A DNA stretch of 42,138 nt. It comes from Gelidibacter sp038243395. GTDB taxonomy: Bacteria; Bacteroidota; Bacteroidia; Flavobacteriales; Flavobacteriaceae. This document shows positions 8,721-16,843 of this stretch, piece by piece. The position numbers and the translations under genes are program-made. The DNA lies in contig JBBSRC010000026.1 in NCBI GenBank assembly GCA_038243395.1, positions 1 to 42,138 of the forward strand. Reading direction: 5' to 3'. The notes below the pieces were generated by a model, which saw only the letters and a program-made list of their open reading frames with translations, was not told the origin of the DNA and searched no databases. The number at the start of each line of letters is the position of its first letter. Positions within the stretch are counted from its first letter, which is position 1.

Positions 8721-9692
8721 TTGAAAAATACTTTATACCCATTAAAATTCCATCCTATCCTAAAAGATAAAATCTGGGGTGGCACAAAACTGAATACTTT
8801 ATTACATAAAGATTCTCAATTGCCTAATGTGGGCGAGAGTTGGGAAATCAGTGATGTTGACGGTGATACTTCTATGGTGTCGAACGGGAGTTTGGAAAAC
8901 CAATCCTTAAAACATTTGTTAAGCACCTACAAGGCTGATTTGATTGGCGAAAAGAACTATGAGAAATTCGGGAATAAATTTCCCTTATTGATAAAGTTTA
9001 TTGATGCTAAGGAGGATTTGTCCATTCAATTGCACCCTAATGATGCACTGGCGGCAAAACGCCATAATTCCTTTGGAAAAACAGAAATGTGGTATGTAAT
9101 GCAAGCAGATGAGGGTTCTAATTTGATTGTCGATTTTAATCAGAAAATGACTCCTGAACTTTATCTTGAGCATCTCGAAAATAAATCACTTCCAAAAATT
9201 CTGAACTTTGATAAGGTAAAAGCTGGAGACACCTATTTTATTGAAGTCGGTCGTGTGCATGCCATTGGAGCAGGCGTATTGCTTGCTGAGATTCAGCAAA
9301 CCAGCGATATTACTTATCGTATTTACGATTGGGATCGTAAGGATGATTTTGGAAATGAGCGTGAACTTCACACCGATTTGGCCATTGATGCCATAGGTTT
9401 TGATATGGATGATAATTTCAGAATTGATTACGAAAAAACGTCTAATCAGTCCAATGAAATGGTAAGTTGTCCTTATTTCACAACCAATTATTTAAAAATT
9501 GATCGGGAAATTCATAAAGAAAACACGCATGATTCCTTCGTTATTTATATGTGCGTTGAAGGGGAAGCTATAATTAAATCTGCGGATTATTCTGAAGTGA
9601 TTAATAAAGGAGAAACTATTTTAGTTCCTGCCGCTTTAAAATCCTACCAAATTTCATCAGAAAGTGCTACGTTATTAGAAGTTTACGTGTAA
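8721..9692 (+). CDS. manA: Mannose-6-phosphate isomerase, type I
   Basis: Interconverts mannose-6-P and fructose-6-P, feeding GDP-mannose and polysaccharide synthesis. 323 residues. Zinc and active-site residues are in IQLHPND (Q103, H105), KTEMWYVM (E122) and GRVHAIGAG (H180), with the downstream EIQQTSDITYRIYDWDR signature. The start is TTG at 8721. No ATG lies nearby, the next Met is at residue 52, and the sequence right after TTG (LYPLKFHPILKDKIWGG) is the conserved N-terminus, so TTG is the best choice. Third gene of the idi cluster. Confidence 0.94.
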   Translation: MKNTLYPLKFHPILKDKIWGGTKLNTLLHKDSQLPNVGESWEISDVDGDTSMVSNGSLENQSLKHLLSTYKADLIGEKNYEKFGNKFPLLIKFIDAKEDLSIQLHPNDALAAKRHNSFGKTEMWYVMQADEGSNLIVDFNQKMTPELYLEHLENKSLPKILNFDKVKAGDTYFIEVGRVHAIGAGVLLAEIQQTSDITYRIYDWDRKDDFGNERELHTDLAIDAIGFDMDDNFRIDYEKTSNQSNEMVSCPYFTTNYLKIDREIHKENTHDSFVIYMCVEGEAIIKSADYSEVINKGETILVPAALKSYQISSESATLLEVYV

Positions 9693-9736
9693 TTAAAATA
9701 TATACAATCCATTATGAAAGGCATCTTTTAATTGAT

Positions 9737-9744
9737 TACTTTTG
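9737..9744 (+). promoter_or_regulatory. -7 element before the 89-residue protein gene
   Basis: TACTTTTG matches TAnnTTTG and ends 23 bases before the ATG at 9768. This small gene may thus be transcribed apart from manA. Confidence 0.45.
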
Positions 9745-9767
9745 TAAAAATTTTAAAAATCAAGAAA

Positions 9768-10037
9768 ATGGCAAATGTTAGAGACCTAAAAAAAGATATT
9801 AATTATGTTTTAGGTGATATTATTGAAGCGGCTTATGTTTGGAATTACGCACATGCTGGTAAATACGCTGAAAAAAGTGAAGCAATTGTTGATGAAGCCA
9901 TCAGTACGTTTGACGATTTAATAGCGAAAGTCAATGACAAAAGTGTTGAGAATAAAAAAGCACACTTTAAAGCTATTAATGATGAATTGGAAACAAAAGG
10001 TCATGCGTTGATTGCAAAAATCAATGATTTAGATTAA
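9768..10037 (+). CDS. Conserved small helical protein of unknown function
   Basis: 89 residues, predicted soluble and almost entirely helical, with many Lys and Glu (MANVRDLKKDINYVLGDI, VDEAISTFDDLIAKVND). I know similar short proteins from Flavobacteriaceae but no function for them. A longer frame opens at 9732, but ATG 9768 is preferred: the upstream residues (ITFVKILKIKK) coincide with the promoter box at 9737-9744, and MANVRDLKKDI reads as a natural start. It sits between manA and the tRNA-Thr gene, with no terminator seen after it. Confidence 0.82.
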   Translation: MANVRDLKKDINYVLGDIIEAAYVWNYAHAGKYAEKSEAIVDEAISTFDDLIAKVNDKSVENKKAHFKAINDELETKGHALIAKINDLD

Positions 10038-10053
10038 TTTATTTTTTAAAAGA

Positions 10054-10084
10054 TTTGCAAATGTGGTTTTCAATATTATATTTG
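10054..10084 (+). promoter_or_regulatory. Promoter of tRNA-Thr
   Basis: TTTG at 10054-10057, a spacer of 19, and TATATTTG at 10077-10084 match the Bacteroidota consensus at all eight fixed positions. The -7 box ends 12 bases before the mature tRNA 5' end. Confidence 0.75.
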
Positions 10085-10096
10085 CAATCTCTTTGC

Positions 10097-10170
10097 GCCG
10101 ATGTAGCTCAGCTGGCTAGAGCAGCTGATTTGTAATCAGCAGGTCGTGGGTTCGAGTCCCTCTATCGGCT
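10097..10170 (+). tRNA. tRNA-Thr (anticodon UGU)
   Basis: A 74-base cloverleaf. Acceptor GCCGATG (10097-10103) pairs with TATCGGC (10163-10169), with discriminator T. The D arm follows GTAGCTCAGCTGG. The anticodon stem GCTGA/TCAGC encloses the loop TTTGTAA, with TGT at 10131-10133. The T loop is GGTTCGAGTCC. The 3' CCA is not encoded. It has its own promoter and terminator and stands as a single-gene unit. Confidence 0.98.
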
Positions 10171-10175
10171 CAATG

Positions 10176-10208
10176 AAAGCCTCTCTTTTTTGAGAGGCTT
10201 TTTATTTT
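10176..10208 (+). terminator. Terminator of tRNA-Thr
   Basis: AAAGCCTCTC (10176-10185) and GAGAGGCTTT (10192-10201) form a perfect 10-bp stem with a T6 loop and trailing T residues, starting 6 bases after the tRNA. Confidence 0.92.
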
Positions 10209-10224
10209 CAGGTAATTTCTTGTA

Positions 10225-10365
10225 GATGATTTTTAAACGCAAGGTTAGCAAAGGTTTTGCGCAAAGGGCGCTAAGGAGTGTTCTAAAGACTTGCGAACTT
10301 TGAGTTGTTATCTTATGTCTTTGCCGTTAAATCAATTATGATAATTATTAGAGCGCAAAGGTTCC
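10225..10365. repeat. Degenerate GCAAAG-rich intergenic element
   Basis: The strip contains AAGGTTTTGCGCAAAGGGCG, then TTGCGAACTTTG and GCGCAAAGGTTCC, short GCAAAG/CTTTGC words on both strands, richer in GC than the flanks. It resembles a dispersed element I recall between genes in Flavobacteria, but only this one copy is visible here. No coding potential was found between 10209 and 10486. Confidence 0.4.
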
Positions 10366-10486
10366 TAAGAACTTATTTTCCATCAATTACAAAGGGTCAA
10401 AAATCTTAATTTATAAAGATAAAATCAGTAAAAATCTGTGGCTTCAGAGTTACAAGATTGGAATATTAATTTTGGATTTTTTATAA

Positions 10487-12808
10487 CTATTCCTCTTTAT
10501 CCTTCTTTTTCAACCACCCGAAAATGCCACCACCTTTCTTTTTCTCTTTCTTTTCAAATTTGCGTTCTTCTTTTTTATTGCCGAAAAGACGTTTGAAAAA
10601 GCCATCCGGTTTTGTAGGATCACAATCCAAAGAATTTAATACAGCTTCAGATGGATTTTCAAAAGAAGCATTAGTGATTCTATTATAATTAGGATCAGCA
10701 TTTAATTTTTGGATGAATTTAGCAAAGATAGGAAGTGCAGAATTTGCCCCCTGTCCCAGTCCCGTAGAGCTAAATCCGATCTGCTGATTGTCATTCCCAA
10801 CCCAAGTTACCGTTACTAATTTTGGCATGATTCCAACAAACCATCCGTCTTTATTATCTTGGGTTGTTCCTGTTTTTCCGGCAATGGCATTTTTCAGTTG
10901 GTAAGTTTAACGTAATCTTGATGCTGTACCTTGATCAACCGTAGCTTTTAAAAATTCGAGCATTACCTGTCGCGTGTCATCACTGTAGGCCATGTCTACT
11001 TTTGACTGATCAGGATAAAGATCTTCATAGGCCGCAATAACGTTCCCATCTTTATCTTCTATTTTGGTAATAAAAATTGGATTTGAGGGTTTGCTTCCAT
11101 TAACGTACGAAGTATAAGCCTTTGCTAATTCTAATACCGTGAGGTTAGAAGAGCCCAAAGCAATTGACGGCACTGCTTCAATATTGCTAATTATCCCCAT
11201 ATTTTGGGCCTGTGAGATGACTTTGTCAATACCAGTTTCATATAGAACCTTTACCGCAATGGTATTAATTGAATTGCTCAATGCGTTTTGAAGGGAGTAG
11301 TTTAAATCTTCATCCTCAAATTTTCCAGAATTGGTTGGACGCCAATTATTGACATCGCTATAAGTAATCGCTTTCAGTGGGATGTAGGTACAAGGATCCA
11401 TGCCATTTTCTAAAGCTGCTGTATAGACAATAGGTTTAAATGTGGAACCTACCTGGCGTTTGCTTTGTACAATATGGTCGAACTGAAAAAAACCATAGTC
11501 AATACCGCCTACATACGCTTTTATGGCTCCGTTGGAGGGATCTAAAGACACCAGTCCGGCATTCAGGAATTTGGAGTAATATTCCAAACTATCTAAGGTG
11601 GACATTGATTTGACTGAGGTTTTATCCCAAGAGAATAAATCGGTTTGATGTTTTGTTTTTAAGGAGTCTTCAATGGCTTTATCGTCTAAGCCTTGAGCTT
11701 TGAATTTCTTATACACTTTTAGGCGTTTTTTTGCAGCTTCAAAGGCAGACTTTCCTTTAAGCCATGGCGCATTTTGTCCGTATGCTTTTTCAAACTGTCG
11801 CTGCAAATCCGTCATATGCTCTTTCATGGCGGCTTCTGCGTAGCGTTGCATGGTATTGTCTAAAGTAGTATGAATTTTTAAACCGTCATGGAAAATATCA
11901 TACATGTCCCCATCCGGTTTTAAATACTTTTTTTGCTTTAGTAAAGTATCTAATTGCTTTTTGATCTGTGCTCTAAAATAGGGCGCTAAACCTTCGTTGG
12001 GAGCATAGTTTTGATAGTCAATAATAATGCTATCATTTTCAGCTTTAGTGGCTTCGAGTTCTGAGAGGTAGCCATATTTCTCCATCTGATGGATGACTAC
12101 GTTTTTTCTGAGATTCGATTTTTCAGGATAACGACGCGGATTGTAACTGGTGTTTGCTTTTAGTGACCCGACCAAAGTAGCTGATTGCACCAATGTTAAA
12201 TTTTTCGTACGTGAATTGAAAAACTTTTCAGAAGCACTTTCAATGCCATAAGTGTTATCTGGAAAAGGAACGGTGTTCAGATATAATGTAAGAATTTCTT
12301 CTTTTGAATAGATTTTTTCTATACGTTTCGCAACGATGCTTTCTTTGATTTTATTGATCACAATTCCAAAAGAACCCTTATGCTGCCGACCGAAGAGGTT
12401 TTTGGCCAATTGCAACGTAATGGTACTGCCACCCCCAGAAGATTCATTAGACATCAAGATGCTTTTGAAAAACACCCGAAGTAAACTTTTATTATCTATG
12501 CCGTTGTGCTCATAAAATCGTGCATCTTCGGTAGCAACAAGAGCATCAATTAAATGTTGAGGAAAATCAGAATATTTTATAGACTGGCGATCATAAACAT
12601 AAATTTTTCCAATCAAATCGTTGTTTGCGTCCAAAACCTGTGTGGCCTGACTTTGTTTTAGCCTTGTCAATTGTTCTGAAACTGGAATTTTACCCCAGAA
12701 GCCAAATAAAATGCTCCCATAAAAACAAATAAAAAGGGCTAAGAGAATACCTAAGCCTAAGCCTATTCTTTTAGCCCATTTGAAGATTTTTACTTTTTTT
12801 ACGTTCAT
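10487..12808 (-). pseudogene. Class A penicillin-binding protein (PBP1A type), interrupted by one in-frame stop
   Basis: Bifunctional peptidoglycan synthase: transglycosylase (GT51) plus transpeptidase. The minus frame spans 774 codons, a normal length, but codon 634 is TAA (+ strand 10907-10909). Upstream piece: a membrane anchor at residues 15-36, GT51 motifs TEDARFYEHNG (E94), GGGSTITLQLAKNLFG and KIKESIVAKRIE (E156), then transpeptidase SxxK (S455-TFK) and SxN (SIN, 513-515). Downstream in the same frame: TYQLKNAIAGKTGTTQ, WFVGIMPKL and a Lys-rich tail. The stop falls between SxN and KTG, so the 633-residue product would lack the KTG motif. A single substitution from a Tyr codon (TAT/TAC) would explain it; sequence error is the other possibility. 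Restart at ATG 10828 gives only the 113-residue tail. Confidence 0.85.
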
Positions 12809-12899
12809 TCTATAAAAAATATCTATACAAAATAACGGATATCCTTGATAAGTATTTCACTTATTAAACGAGAATTGCATGCATAATTCCTTAGTAAAC

Positions 12900-13592
12900 C
12901 TATTCTTTTTTTCGTTGATTAATTAATTTTTGCAATTCCTTCCCGTATTTGGAAGATTTAATTTCTGGAGTTAAAGATTTATTGATCGTATCTAAATATT
13001 TGAAATTAGCATCAGGGATTTCTGAAACTGCCAAATAAGGGGCGATCTCATTATCTTTATTGTTGATAGCAAAATTGATGGTATACAGATATCTTCTGAT
13101 AACTAAGTTGTTATAAGCTTTAAAACTGGAGTCTATTTGTAATGAATCCTGGCTTTTATGAGCTTCTAAATTATCTTTAATAAGGTCAAGGTTTTTGTCT
13201 TTAAACTTGGACATTATCGATTTATACTCCTCTAATTTCTCTTGTTGTTTTGAGCCTGTGATTTTTGCATCCGTAAAGTAATTTTTCAATGTGGTGTGAA
13301 TTTCTGTAACACCTTGGTCTGCAAAAAAAGGAATCAGACCACTATCTTCTCCTTGTTTGTCAAGTTTAAGATAAAGTAATTCTGGGCCATCTAAATGCGC
13401 GTGAAGTTCAAATTGTGAATCGCCAGTGATCTTTAATGAATCTATAGAAACAAGCAAGGTGTCTTGAACCTTTTGAAGATAAACAGTGCCTTTTTTTAAA
13501 TCTTTTATTGTGCCTTTAAGTGTGAAATTTGACTTGTCTTTCGCACACGAAGAAATAATAAGTAAACAAATGATAACTACGATTCTTTTCAT
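12900..13592 (-). CDS. DUF4369-type lipoprotein
   Basis: 230 residues with a lipoprotein signal (MKRIVVIICLLIISSC, lipid Cys C16), so membrane-anchored and facing the periplasm. The N-terminal half has the DUF4369 pattern (NFTLKGTIKDLKKGTVYLQKV, DSLKITGDSQFELHAHLDGPELLYLKL). This domain usually precedes a TlpA-like thioredoxin domain, but the C-terminal half here is helical and Lys/Glu-rich and has no CxxC. It is therefore a DUF4369 protein without thioredoxin; the role is unknown. It lies between the PBP gene and the DUF819 gene on the same strand, with gaps of about 90 and 50 bases. Confidence 0.78.
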   Translation of the reverse strand: MKRIVVIICLLIISSCAKDKSNFTLKGTIKDLKKGTVYLQKVQDTLLVSIDSLKITGDSQFELHAHLDGPELLYLKLDKQGEDSGLIPFFADQGVTEIHTTLKNYFTDAKITGSKQQEKLEEYKSIMSKFKDKNLDLIKDNLEAHKSQDSLQIDSSFKAYNNLVIRRYLYTINFAINNKDNEIAPYLAVSEIPDANFKYLDTINKSLTPEIKSSKYGKELQKLINQRKKE

Positions 13593-13643
13593 TGAAATTT
13601 TAAATTTTTGGTGGGCAAATATCTCATATAATTCCTTTATAAA

Positions 13644-15353
13644 CTAACCTACGGCAACTATTCTCATGAGCTCTGCACATAAAAGCGCACCATAAGTTCC
13701 TACCACATAACCAAAGACCGCCAATAGCGCACCAACCGATGCCAATGATGGATGGAATGCTGCAGCTACAACGGGTGCAGAAGCTGCGCCTCCAACGTTT
13801 GCCTGACTTCCAACAGCCAAGAAAAAATAGGGCGCTCTAATGAGTTTAGCAACAATGATAAGAAGTACGGCATGAATGGTCATCCATACCAGACCAATTA
13901 AAATAAGTCCCGGGTTTTCGAAGATTTTACCCAAATCCATCTTCATCCCAATAGTTGCAACTAAAATGTAAATAAATATACTGCCGATTTTACTAGCACC
14001 AGCGCCTTCATAGTTTTTAGCTTTTGTAAAAGATAACAAAATACCTATTAAAGTCGCGATCGAAATCAACCAAAAGAACTGGCTTCCAAACGAAGATAGC
14101 GCACTTTTTGGATCACTTACTGCGTCAAAATTATTAGATAAGTAAGTTGAAATAATATCAGCTCCATAATGTGCAATTCCGACAGCAACAAAAGCAAATG
14201 CCAAAATCAACATCAAATCTGTTAAAGTTGGAATCCTGACGGTCTTTTCACTAAAGCGCTGTACTTTTTCTTGTAATTCATTGATTGCAGTATTATCGGC
14301 TTTGAGCCATTTATCTATTTTTGCACGTTTCCCAATACCTAATAATAGAACAGCCATCCAGATGTTGGCAACCACAATATCTACCAATACCATACCTCCA
14401 TACAGTTCTTGATTAAAACCATATATTTCCAGCATTGCTGCTTGATTGGCACCGCCACCAATCCAACTTCCGGCCAAAGTAGCCAAACCTCTCCATACGG
14501 CGTCAAAACCTGCTCCTCCCACAGTTTCAGGAGAGAATGTGGAGATGATCAAGATCGCAATTGGACCTCCAATAATAATCCCAACGGTTCCTGTAAAAAA
14601 CATGACCAAAGCTTTCCAACCGAGGTTGAAAACTGCCTTTAAATCGATGCTAATAGTTAATAAAACCAAAGAGGCAGGTAAAAGATAACGACTGGCGATA
14701 TAATAGGTTTCTGAAATATCGGCGGAAATCAAACCTAGAGAGTTGAAGATCGCAGGAATCATATAACACATCAGAAGCCCTGGAATGTATTTGTAGAACT
14801 TTGGCCAAAACCCTTCTTTTTTAGATTCTGTATAAAAAACAAAACCGAGTGCGAGCATCAAAAGGCCGAAAACGATTGCATCGTTCTTAAAAAACACATA
14901 TTTATTGACTGAGGATGGATTCGTATTTGCGGATACAGGAAGGAATTCAGCATTATTATAAAAACTATTTTCATTGACAGAAATCAAAGTTTCTTCTGAA
15001 AAGCGATTTGTAGTATTTAATTTTAAATCGAAGAGTTTTTCCCTTTTCGAAATGGCAATAGGCGTTTCACTTGTATAGCTAACGGTATAGATTGAGCCGC
15101 TTGAAGAAAAATCTAAGACGCCTTTTGATAATTTTTTATTTGAGATAACCTGATTTATGATTACCGAAGGATCAACAGTAGAAAGTTTGATCTTAAAACT
15201 ATTGAAGGTAATGGAATCAATGGTTACAGGGATGTCGAAGTTTTCTGAATAATTCTCGTTGGCTTTATCTACCATCAAGGTTTGAGCATTTGCTGAAATA
15301 GTAACACTAATAATTAATCCTAAAAAAATTAAAACTTTACAAAAATGCGTCAT
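13644..15353 (-). CDS. DUF819 family permease with N-terminal extracytoplasmic beta domain
   Basis: 569 residues. The signal peptide is 1-23 (SVTISANAQ). Residues about 25-145 form an all-beta domain with a cohesin-like phrase pattern (MVDKANENYSENFDIPVTID, FNSFKIKLSTVDPSVI, SGSIYTVSYTSETPI, KLFDLKLNT). From about 155 to the end there are ten or more membrane segments typical of DUF819 (LATLAGSWIGGGANQAAMLE, AVGSQANVGGAASAPVVAAAF). DUF819 members I know lack the N-terminal domain. The substrate is not known. The conserved Gly/Ala-rich GGGANQ and NVGGAASAP resemble transporter hairpins. The gene is 57 bases from the RHH gene on the same strand. The DUF819 call is firm; the beta-domain reading is inference. 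Confidence 0.87.
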   Translation of the reverse strand: MTHFCKVLIFLGLIISVTISANAQTLMVDKANENYSENFDIPVTIDSITFNSFKIKLSTVDPSVIINQVISNKKLSKGVLDFSSSGSIYTVSYTSETPIAISKREKLFDLKLNTTNRFSEETLISVNENSFYNNAEFLPVSANTNPSSVNKYVFFKNDAIVFGLLMLALGFVFYTESKKEGFWPKFYKYIPGLLMCYMIPAIFNSLGLISADISETYYIASRYLLPASLVLLTISIDLKAVFNLGWKALVMFFTGTVGIIIGGPIAILIISTFSPETVGGAGFDAVWRGLATLAGSWIGGGANQAAMLEIYGFNQELYGGMVLVDIVVANIWMAVLLLGIGKRAKIDKWLKADNTAINELQEKVQRFSEKTVRIPTLTDLMLILAFAFVAVGIAHYGADIISTYLSNNFDAVSDPKSALSSFGSQFFWLISIATLIGILLSFTKAKNYEGAGASKIGSIFIYILVATIGMKMDLGKIFENPGLILIGLVWMTIHAVLLIIVAKLIRAPYFFLAVGSQANVGGAASAPVVAAAFHPSLASVGALLAVFGYVVGTYGALLCAELMRIVAVG

Positions 15354-15410
15354 GGTTAGTTAGTTTGAACCGCAAAATACTACAAATAATGCTTTGAAAA
15401 AAGTGACTTT

Positions 15411-15596
15411 TTAGTTGTCGCTTTTTGGAGGGTCGATAGGGGCTTGTTTTGGATGACGATTCGCTTTTTTTAGAGCTTGCGCGAGAATATATTCAATTTG
15501 GCCGTTGGTACTCCTGAATTCATCGGAGGCCCATTTTTCAATGGCTTTGAACATCTCTTCATCCATGCGAAGTGCAAAGGCTTTCTTTTTAGACAT
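15411..15596 (-). CDS. Arc-type ribbon-helix-helix DNA-binding protein
   Basis: 61 residues. KKAFALRMDEEMFKAIEKWASDEFRSTNGQIEYILAQALKK shows one beta strand followed by two helices, as in Arc/MetJ-type ribbon-helix-helix dimers, with the strand FALRM expected to contact DNA. The C-terminal tail is Pro/Lys-rich. It lies downstream of the SPFH gene on the same strand (150-base gap). Two tandem palindromes just upstream of the SPFH gene have the one-turn spacing such repressors favour, so autoregulation of the unit is plausible but not shown. Confidence 0.85.
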   Translation of the reverse strand: MSKKKAFALRMDEEMFKAIEKWASDEFRSTNGQIEYILAQALKKANRHPKQAPIDPPKSDN

Positions 15597-15746
15597 TCGA
15601 CTATCAGTTTTTATTGAGTTTTATTTTGTTCGCAGTTATGAATTGCTTCACAACGTTCACAAGTAAATCGATTTTAAAATAGTCTAAAGGATTGACCTGA
15701 TTCTATCATGTCAAATCCTTTAGATATCACTTCATCATCTTACGAT

Positions 15747-16606
15747 TTAATGATTCAAAGTGCCCGCGTTTACAATAGGTGTGGCATCTTTATCACTGCA
15801 AAGTATGACCATTAAATTGCTCACCATGGCGGCTTTGCGATCTTCATCCAAGTCGATGATTTGTTTTCGGCTCAGTTGTTCCAAGGCCATTTCAACCATA
15901 CTTACAGCACCTTCCACAATTTTATGACGTGCTGCAACAATGGCTGTCGCTTGTTGACGTTTTAGCATGGCTGTGGCAATCTCTTGCGCATATGCCAAAT
16001 AACCAATCCTAGCTTCCAGGACTTCTATACCTGCAATGGCAAGACGCTCCTCGAGTTCTTTTTCTAAGGCTTCGCTTACTTCATTAATACTGGAACGTAA
16101 AGTGATATCTTCAGTAAGCCTTCGTCTGCAAAAGTATCATACGGATACATGCTGGCTAACTTTCTTACCGCTGCGTCAGTTTGAACGCGAACAAAGTTTT
16201 GAAAATTATCAACTTCAAAGGCGGCTTTATAAGTATTTTGAACACGCCAAACCAAGATAGTGCTGATCATGAGAGGATTTCCCAGTTTATCATTTACTTT
16301 GAGGCGTTCACTATCAAAGTTACTCGCCCTTAACGAAATCCTGGTCTTAGTATAAAAAGGATTTATCCAATAGAATCCATTTCTCTTGACTGAGCCTATG
16401 TATTTTCCGAATAATAATAGGACTCTGGAATTGTTAGGTTGTACCATTAAAAATCCTGGAGCAAAAAAAATAGCTCCGATAGTAGCGATTACGAATGCCG
16501 CATTTTTGGTCATTGAAGTAGCTACGATTCCGCCAAAAAACAGGATAATGACTAAACACAGCATGAAGTAGCCATTGGCCGGGACAATAATTTTTTCTTG
16601 TTTCAT
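15747..16606 (-). pseudogene. SPFH (band 7) domain membrane protein, frameshifted
   Basis: SPFH proteins form membrane-bound scaffolds. The first frame (16606-16076) has two membrane helices at residues about 12-53 and an SPFH start (PNNSRVLLLFGKYIGSVKRNGFYWINPF), up to SMYPYDTFADEG, then leaves the family sequence. The other frame continues it: LTEDITLRSSINEVSEALEKELEERLAIAGIEVLEARIGYLAYAQEIATAML, then VAARHKIVEGAVSMVEMAL, to 15747. The junction is near 16118-16123. The total length of 860 bases is one short of 287 codons, so one base is missing. This is either a real inactivating deletion or a sequence error. Restored, it is 286 residues, normal for this family. Confidence 0.85.
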
Positions 16607-16621
16607 AAGGTTAAAATTTAA

Positions 16622-16644
16622 AGTGATATCATTTTGATATCACT
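16622..16644 (-). promoter_or_regulatory. Tandem TGATATCA operator upstream of SPFH-RHH
   Basis: TGATATCA (16624-16631), TTT, TGATATCA (16635-16642), extended by AG and CT, gives a 23-bp perfect inverted repeat. Each 8-mer is itself palindromic and their centres are 11 bp apart, one helical turn. It overlaps the predicted transcription start, 16 bases before the SPFH ATG. Confidence 0.72.
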
Positions 16645-16674
16645 AAGGTATGCAGTATTTTATTATTGTGCAAA
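16643..16674 (-). promoter_or_regulatory. Promoter of the SPFH gene
   Basis: On the minus strand: TTTG (16674-16671), a spacer of 20, TACCTTAG (16650-16643; one mismatch to TAnnTTTG). The last bases of the -7 box overlap the tandem TGATATCA operator, so a bound repressor would block initiation. Confidence 0.5.
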
Positions 16675-16791
16675 TCGTTTTTGGCACGGAATTTGGAAAG
16701 TATCTTATGTAATTAATTATGCTCTACATTACAAAAAAGGAGTAGTTAACCTTTAGAGACGTTAATGTTACATTTTGGTTGGTTAGTTAGT

Positions 16792-16823
16792 AAAAAGGCA
16801 TCTCGACATCGGGATGCTTTTTT
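16792..16823. terminator. Terminator beyond the secreted hydrolase gene
   Basis: GCATC and GATGC pair around a short loop, flanked by A5 on one side and T7 on the other, so it can work in both directions. It lies just past the stop of the minus-strand hydrolase gene (16844). Confidence 0.75.
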
Positions 16824-16843
16824 TATGTTGATATCAGAAATCC

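Noticed and set aside
14409..14688. Plus-strand frames opposite the DUF819 gene
   Set aside because: Mirror frames of Gly/Ala-rich membrane sequence; no independent support.
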